Position numbers and translations under genes: made by a program. 64,000 nucleotides of DNA from Arsenophonus sp048493715 (GTDB lineage Bacteria > Pseudomonadota > Gammaproteobacteria > Enterobacterales > Enterobacteriaceae). The first letter of the stretch is position 1. Each line of letters opens with the position of its first letter. The stretch spans positions 62,001 to 126,000 of the forward strand of contig JBGDCZ010000001.1 in assembly GCA_048493715.1 (NCBI GenBank). The letters are read 5' to 3'. Positions 58,390 through 64,000 of this stretch are shown here, piece by piece. The notes beneath the pieces were generated by a model, which was not told the origin of the DNA, ran no database searches, and saw only the letters and a program-made list of their open reading frames with translations.

Positions 58390-59306
58390 TTAGTCTATCA
58401 CTCTTGCACCCGTTGGATCTAAACGACACATATGCACAAAATCTGCTTTATTTTGTAGATAACGTTGTGTCAACCATTGCTTTACTTTTTCAGCAGTTTT
58501 TCATGGCAAATAGCAAATAATGTCAGCCCTGAGCCAGAAATACCACAAGCAACAGCGCCGACATTTTTTACTTTCTCGCTCTCGCTGGCTGATCGAAAAC
58601 TGGGCAATATTTAAGCTCGATAAGATTCAACAATCATATCCTACAGCATGTCAATCGCTAAATCTGTTTGCTGAGGATGACAAGCACGAATGAAACTGGC
58701 TAATAATCGACCATGGTTAACCATATCCTGCCGTGTATAATGGCTAGGTAAAATAGCCCTCGCTTCTGCGGTGGCAATCTTGATCCCCAGGTAAGCCATG
58801 ACCTAAATCTAATCAACAAAAATAGGAATTGATTGGCTGATAATATTATTGTGTTCGACGACCAGCTGCATACCGCCCAAGTAACGTGGCACAACATTAT
58901 CATAGTGAATACTTCCAGCTATACAGTCTTCCAGTTGTCCCATCATTAATAACAGCCTATTTTTATCAAAAGGGCAGCTGGCATATTCATTTAATGCCAT
59001 TAGTGCTGCTACCACCGAACAGGCACTAGAGCCTGAGCCATTTTTTTCCAATGTCATTTCAACATTGATTGACTCGCCCAGAAATTGAAAAAACAGCTGC
59101 CATGCTTGATAAACGATATTTTGTTGTGGCTGTGGTGGTAATTTGCTAACAAAAGATCCTCTATTTGTCAAATTAAACTTATCTGCTTTGACTACAGAGA
59201 CACAATCGCCTAATTGCTTATTGTCTACCGGGGAGATAGCAGCACCCAATACATCAAATCCGACACTCACATTGCCAATCGATGCTGGTGCATAAACTTT
59301 AACCAT
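58390..59306 (-). pseudogene. thrB: Homoserine kinase, degraded
   Basis: The first 165 codons are open: MVKVYAPASIGNVSVGFDVLGAAISPVDNK, EKNGSGSSACSVVAALMALNEYA, GSIHYDNVVPRYLGGMQL. In the GHMP kinase ATP loop five or so residues (the MPIGSGL part before GSSA) are deleted. A stop follows near 58809; then YLGIKIATAEARAILPSHYTRQDM, VESYRA and AVACGISGSGLTLFAIC appear in other frames, ending at 58390. The gene begins 1 bp after the thrA stop. Confidence 0.93.
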
Positions 59307-59307
59307 T

Positions 59308-61758
59308 TTATGCTCCTAATTTCCATGTTAATGCCCGTAATATATCGGCAAAAACACCCGCTGCAGTAACATCATTACCGGCACCATAGCCTCTTAGTAT
59401 TAATGGAATTGGTTGATAATAACGGGTATAGAATGCCAAAGCATTTTCACCATTTTTAACTTTATTATAGTGGATTATGTTCATCGACGGCCACCATTTT
59501 TACCCAACAACGACCATCTTTTATTAAGCTGACATAACGCAGCACTTTTCCCTCTGCTGCCACTTGAGCAACCCTCATTTTAATGATCATGATCTAATTC
59601 GGTTAAGCGTTGAAGAAAACTGTTAACGTCCCCACTAACATCGAAAGAAATAGGTAATATAGGTTCAATTTCAATATCACTAAGCTCTAAACAATAACCA
59701 GCTTCACGGACAAGGATCAGTAATTTACGTGCAACATCCCTACCGGAAAGATCGTCACGAGGATCCGGTTCAGTAAAACCTTTTTCTTTAGCTAATCTTG
59801 TCGCTTGCGATAATGAGATACCTTCATCAAGTAAGCCGAAAATGTAGGATAGTGAACCAGAAAGAATGCCACTAAACTGAAGCAGTTCATCACCGGCATT
59901 GAGCAAATTCTGTAAATTTTCAATGACCGGTAAACCAGCACCAACATTGGCCTCATACAGAAATTTACGCTTTGATTTCTCGGCAACTAAACGGATCTGA
60001 CGATAATAATCCATGCTATCTGTATTGGCTTTTTTATTTGGCGTAACAACATTAAATCTTACCTTGAGCAAAAAGGCATAGTGCTTCGTTATTTGCTGAT
60101 CTGAGGTACAATCAACGATAATTGGATTTAGAAAACAATGTTTAGCTGGTAATTGGCATAGAGCACTTAAACTAAGATATTGTTTAGATTGGGCTAATTG
60201 GATTTGCCAATTAGCCAGCGTTAATACTTTAAATATCAGTTAACATTACCTGCGAATTAGCAATTACACAAACTCGCAGAGCAATATGTTTCTTTTGAAA
60301 CCAATTTTGTTACCGATGAATTTGTTCAAGTAAAGCACTGCCAACACCAACAATAAAAACATCGATAATTTGATCGGTGTTAAATAACATTTGGTGATAT
60401 AACTGCACGCCAATTGTAGTCATTTTATTATCAATCACGGCAGAAATTGAACACTCAGAAGAGCCTTGTGCAATAGCAATAATATTAATATTGCCGCGGG
60501 TTAAAGCAGAAAAAAGCGCGCCGATATTCCCTTGAAAGTTCGCATACCATCACCGACTAGCGAAATAATAGCCAGCTGCTCAATGATATCAAATGCTGCC
60601 AGTAAACCTTCTTTTAATTCTAAATAAAACTCTTCATTCAGCGCCTTAAATGCCTGTGATAATTGATCTTGATGCAGACAAAAACTAATACTGTACTCAG
60701 AAGAAGATTGGGTAATTAATATAATTGAAATTCCCTTGGGCGACATAGCATAAAAGACGCGGGCAGCCATGCCCTTCATACCTGACCCAGAGACATTGAT
60801 CATCGCCATATTATTTAGGCTGGTGATCCCTTTAATTGGTATACTTTTACTGTTTTCAACATTGGGAATTAAAATGCCATTGCCATTAGGGGCTAGAGCA
60901 TTTTTAATTAAACAAGGAATTTGAAACTGGGTAATTGTAGCGATAGTTCGAGGATGGAGTACCTTAGCGCCAAAGTAGGAGAACTCCATTGCTTCCTGAT
61001 AAGATATTTCTGTTAGCAAGTGGGCATCTGGCACGATACGAGGATCTCAAGTATAAACACCATCCACATCCGTCCAAATTTCACAATAATCAGCTCGTAA
61101 GCATGCGGCGAGCACAGCAGCGGAATAATCTGAGCCATTGCGTCCTAATATTACCGGTTCATTTTGCACATTACCGGCCGTAAAACCTGCCATTAAGAAT
61201 AAGATGATAATTAGGAATATTCAAAGCCTTAATACGCTGGCTGGATTCCCGAATATTGACTGTCGCACTCAGATAATGCCCTTCAGAAAATAAATTTTTT
61301 ACCGGATCAATAATCGTTATTGAGTAACCACGTGCACACAATATAGAGGCCATAATAGCGATTGAAATTTTTTCGCCACGGCAAATTAAGCCAGCATGAA
61401 TACTTTCTGGACATTGCTCCAATCCTAATAACGAAATACCCTGAAATATTTGCTGAATTTGAATAAATTCATCTTCAATTAATTGCTTGATTTTTTCATA
61501 TGCAAAATTAGATTTTTTTTCTTTCAACCTACTGAGTAAGGAAGAAAAAATCTCATTAGCCTCTTCGATATGCACAGTAATATCTTTTCCCACCGTCGCC
61601 GCTTCAATCATCGCAGCAAGATAATCCGTGATCTTAGCTGGTACTGACAAAACTAATGCAACTGGTCCCTCGCTAAATTTATCCGCTACTATATTTGCAA
61701 AGTTAAGCATTTTACTATCGTTTGTAACCGACGTTCCACCAAATTTGAGCACACACAC
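59308..61758 (-). pseudogene. thrA: Bifunctional aspartokinase I / homoserine dehydrogenase I, degraded
   Basis: The GTG at 61758 after AGGAGGG begins MCVLKFGGTSVTNDSKMLNF, and the aspartokinase catalytic part is open to about 61171 (HAGLICRGEKISIAIMA). Then shifts occur: NGSDYSAAVLAACLRADYCEIW-like in another frame, EAMEFSYFGAKVLHPRTI, the ACT-like region (GMAARVFYAMSPKGISIILITQSSSEYSISFC), and the homoserine dehydrogenase part YEANVGAGLPVIENLQNLLNAGDE and GFTEPDPRDDLSGRDVARKL. The end ILRGYGAGNDVTAAGVFADILRA is in yet another frame. At least five lesions over about 816 codons. Confidence 0.95.
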
Positions 61759-61783
61759 TTGGTTTCCCTCCTGAAATTGGGTT

Positions 61784-61817
61784 AAAAAAAACCCGCATCA
61801 TTTGCTTGGATGCGGGC
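61784..61817 (-). terminator. thr operon attenuator
   Basis: On the minus strand CCCGCATC and GATGCGGG form an 8 bp stem with a 9 nt loop, followed by eight T. It lies between the leader peptide stop and the thrA start, exactly where the E. coli thr attenuator is. It looks fully functional. Confidence 0.92.
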
Positions 61818-61847
61818 TTTATGTTCGATTTAGATTTTAGTTATGCG

Positions 61848-61913
61848 TCAGCCCCCATAACCAATGGTTACGGTAGTGGTAATAATGGTGGTATTGAAGT
61901 TAATCTTACGCAT
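61848..61913 (-). CDS. thrL: thr operon leader peptide
   Basis: A 21-codon frame, MRKINFNTTIITTTVTIGYGG (written here in two parts: MRKINFN and TTIITTTVTIGYGG), has six Thr and four Ile codons, like E. coli ThrL of 21 residues. AGGA lies 5 bp before the ATG. When charged tRNA-Thr or tRNA-Ile is scarce, ribosome stalling here would prevent the attenuator from forming. The structural genes behind it are all broken. Confidence 0.93.
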   Translation of the reverse strand: MRKINFNTTIITTTVTIGYGG

Positions 61914-62576
61914 CACTGTCCTAACTATCTATCCAAAAAACGTTTAGCTATTAGCTATATACTGGATACTGGTTAAAACAATTTTAATGCAAAATCAAAT
62001 AATTTGTTCTTTAATCACTAAAAGCAATTAAATATATTTGTTTCCTTATTTTAAGCAACTATTGCAAACAAGAATACATTGCACTTTAAGCAGTTAAAAA
62101 AATATCCATAACCGAATAAACAAGAATTTTTATCTATTTCAATAAGCAATGCTTGTATGTTAACTTGGATAAACAATAATATGTGTGAGGCGTTGATATT
62201 TTCATATAAATTAAATTAGCGTCTATTTTAATATAAATACAATATTTTATGACACAAAAAATCATATAATTTAAGTAATAATCTTTATAATAGCTTTATT
62301 TTGATTTTGACGTGTATAAACAAAAATCATTTTTTTAGGTGGTAAATAGCTTTTTAGCTGTTATATTGCTGTTAACACAAAATGAGAAAAAAATTGTTTA
62401 GTAAATTTCTTTTAGGTTCGTCATAATTGTTTTTTTGTTACAAAAAATTTATATGAACTTTAATGATATTCGCTAAGCTTTCATTAGTATTATAAAATGA
62501 AATTAGATAAAACATGCTCTTGAAACATTAGTGTGTAGATCTGGTAATTTATATTGTAGAGAGTTAGGTAGCACAT
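61914..62576. other. thrL-arcA divergent intergenic region
   Basis: About 660 bp with no recognisable gene. It holds the thr promoter on the minus strand (a TATATA box lies about 50-55 bp before thrL) and the arcA promoter and long leader on the plus strand. E. coli yjjY and its neighbour are not seen here. Confidence 0.55.
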
Positions 62577-63293
62577 ATGCAAACCCCACATATTTTGATT
62601 GTTGAAGACGAGATTGTCACACGCAATACCTTAAAAAGCATTTTCGAAGCAGAAGGCTATATTGTGCATGAAGCTACTGATGGTGCCGAAATGCACAATA
62701 TTTTATCTGATAATGATATTAACCTTGTCATTATGGATATTAATTTGCCAGGCAAAAATGGTCTGCTACTTGCACGTGAATTACGTGAGCAAGCTCATGT
62801 TGCGCTGATGTTTCTTACCGGACGTGACAATGAAGTTGATAAGATATTAGGATTAGAAATTGGGGCCGATGATTATATTGTTAAGCCTTTCAACCCTCGT
62901 GAATTAACAATTCGGGCACGAAATTTACTTTCCCGCACAATGAATCTTTGCAAAATCGGCGGGGAGCGTCGCGAGGTTGATAGCTATAAATTTAATGGCT
63001 GGGAACTTGATATTAATAGCCGCTCTTTAATTAGCCCTGTTGGTGATCAATATAAATTACCGCGCAGTGAATTCAGAGCTATGTTACACTTCTGTGAAAA
63101 TCCTGGTAAAATTCAAACACGGGCCGAACTCTTGAAAAAAATGACAGGGCGTGAATTAAAACCCCACGACAGAACCGTTGATGTGACTATCCGCCGTATT
63201 CGTAAACACTTTGAATCCATACCGGATACACCAGAAATTATTGCCACCATCCATGGTGAAGGTTATCGTTTCTGTGGTGATATTGAAGAATAA
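62577..63293 (+). CDS. arcA: Aerobic respiration control response regulator ArcA
   Basis: ArcA, phosphorylated by ArcB under low oxygen, represses aerobic genes; cyo operons are classic targets, so it probably controls the operon at the other end of this window. The 238 residues equal E. coli: acidic pocket EDE near 10-12, phosphoacceptor Asp in NLVIMDINLPGKNGLLL near 54, Lys in KPFNPRELTIRARNLLSR near 103, and an intact winged-helix domain with HDRTVDVTIRRIRKHFESIPDTPE. TTAGGTAG provides the ribosome site. Confidence 0.98.
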   Translation: MQTPHILIVEDEIVTRNTLKSIFEAEGYIVHEATDGAEMHNILSDNDINLVIMDINLPGKNGLLLARELREQAHVALMFLTGRDNEVDKILGLEIGADDYIVKPFNPRELTIRARNLLSRTMNLCKIGGERREVDSYKFNGWELDINSRSLISPVGDQYKLPRSEFRAMLHFCENPGKIQTRAELLKKMTGRELKPHDRTVDVTIRRIRKHFESIPDTPEIIATIHGEGYRFCGDIEE

Positions 63294-63305
63294 ATATAAA
63301 ATATT

Positions 63306-63333
63306 AAACCCCTTTTATTTAGATCGGGGTTTT
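63306..63333. terminator. Terminator after arcA
   Basis: AAACCCC and GGGGTTT form a 7 bp stem with a 13 nt loop, extended by TTTT on the plus strand, 12 bp past the arcA stop. It also faces the creA remnant. Confidence 0.85.
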
Positions 63334-63343
63334 AATAAATATA

Positions 63344-63810
63344 TTAATGCCACGGCATAATTGGCTCGGCACTAATAGCATTTTTAGGAGAGCCATCAAT
63401 TATTTTGTCTGAACAAGTTAGATAAATAAGCGCATTCCGTTGTTTATAGTAAAAACGTACTACTTGCAGTCTTTTAAAAATTGATGAAGTACGTTTTTGA
63501 AAAATAACTTGCCCCTTTTTATTATTTAATTTTATTATCTATAATTATTGGCCCAACCTGTTGGCAAGAAATTGCTGCAAGCAGTATCTTCTGCCAGGCC
63601 TAAACCTCCTTTAATACCGCCTGTTTTTGCCCGACTCAAATAACAAGTTATATTGTTAATATCTGGATCATCAAATGCTTCAATAACAATTTTATTATCA
63701 GGACCAAAAATTTAAATACAGTATCAACAGAATCAATTTCTTCCGCAAGAAATTGTATTCGGTAGAAAAAATATTATTAAAATAGAGAGTAACTTTGTTA
63801 AAGTTAGCAT
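63344..63810 (-). pseudogene. creA: CreA family periplasmic protein, degraded
   Basis: The start MLTLTKLLSILIIFFLPNTISC is a signal-like peptide. A shift leads to EEIDSVDTVFK, another to PDNKIVIEAFDDPDINNITCYLSRAKTGGIKGGLGLAEDT, then ISCQQVGPIIIDNKIK and a stop, then GQVIFQKRTSSIFKRLQVVRFYYKQRNALIYLTCSDKIIDGSPKNAISAEPIMPWH. These match CreA along its length of about 157 codons, with at least four frame changes. The order creA then rob matches E. coli, but creBCD between creA and arcA have been lost. Confidence 0.9.
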
Positions 63811-63977
63811 GATATTAATTTTCCTTAATAAGACTCATTTAATAAAAAAATTATTTTTACATTATTAATATCTATAAAAATAATAAAATAGCTATATAAA
63901 GCAACCTATTATTAAATGGATGTTTATTATAAAGTCTTTATACTATTTATAGGTGATTATTTTAATCAGGTACTTCT

Positions 63978-64000
63978 ATGGATCAAAACAATATTATCCG
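63978..64000 (+). CDS. rob: Right origin-binding protein Rob (5' end only)
   Basis: The last 23 bases begin an ATG frame reading MDQNNII, close to the E. coli Rob start MDQAGII. rob is divergent from creA in E. coli, which fits here. Rob is an AraC-type regulator of efflux and stress genes. Only seven full codons are visible, so the call rests largely on position. Confidence 0.6.

Noticed and set aside
1..64000. Mobile elements, prophage, CRISPR arrays, tRNA or rRNA genes
   Set aside because: I saw no transposase, integrase, terminal inverted repeats with target duplication, regularly spaced repeats or cloverleaf-like sequence. A dedicated scan (tRNAscan-SE, ISfinder) would be needed to exclude small remnants.

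Overview
The window is a 64 kb piece of an AT-rich gammaproteobacterial chromosome. Nearly every protein I recognise aligns best, from memory, with enterobacterial (Enterobacterales) families. Gene order follows three pieces of the E. coli map: cyo-yajR-yajQ-yajL-thiI-xseB-ispA-dxs-pgpA-thiL-nusB-ribH-ribD-nrdR-secFD-yajC-tgt-queA-acpH-brnQ-phoR-phoB-rdgC (1-30266), then exbD-exbB-yghB (31354-33789), then carB-carA-dapB-ispH-fkpB-lspA-ileS-ribF-rpsT-nhaR-nhaA-dnaJ-dnaK-satP-mog-talB-yaaA-thrCBA-thrL-arcA-creA-rob (33854-64000). Low GC, many one-base frameshifts in otherwise recognisable genes, and lost neighbours (panE, yajO, tsx, malZ, proY, metC, rihC, yaaJ) suggest a host-associated lineage in an early to middle stage of genome reduction. 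An Arsenophonus-like insect symbiont of the Morganellaceae is my best guess, but the genus is inference only.

Region 1 (1-30266) carries the bo3 ubiquinol oxidase operon, then isoprenoid (ispA, dxs), thiamine (thiI, thiL), riboflavin (ribH, ribD), phospholipid (pgpA), nucleotide-regulation (nrdR), protein export (secDF, yajC) and queuosine tRNA (tgt, queA) genes, all intact. Mixed among them are wrecks of yajQ, acpH, phoR, a nitroreductase, a porin and rdgC. A gene desert of about 1.1 kb (30267-31353) separates it from region 2, the TonB-energising exbB-exbD pair with a Fur-box-like site and a frameshifted yghB.

Region 3 (33854-64000) carries carbamoyl-phosphate synthase, dapB, the ribF-ileS-lspA-fkpB-ispH cluster, rpsT with its UUG start, the sodium/proton antiporter nhaA with its regulator, the dnaK-dnaJ chaperone operon with a sigma-32-type promoter, and talB, yaaA and arcA. 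satP, mog, the whole thrABC operon and creA are pseudogenes. The thr leader peptide and its attenuator still look intact upstream of the dead operon.

The overall picture is a cell that keeps respiration, translation, cofactor synthesis, protein quality control and iron uptake, while losing threonine synthesis, phosphate sensing through PhoR, an outer-membrane porin and various accessory functions. I found no CRISPR array, intact insertion sequence, prophage, tRNA or rRNA gene. I see no convincing new multigene system. The most interesting points are regulatory leftovers, a substitution in the PhoB recognition helix, and an unidentified decayed gene at 48572-49471.
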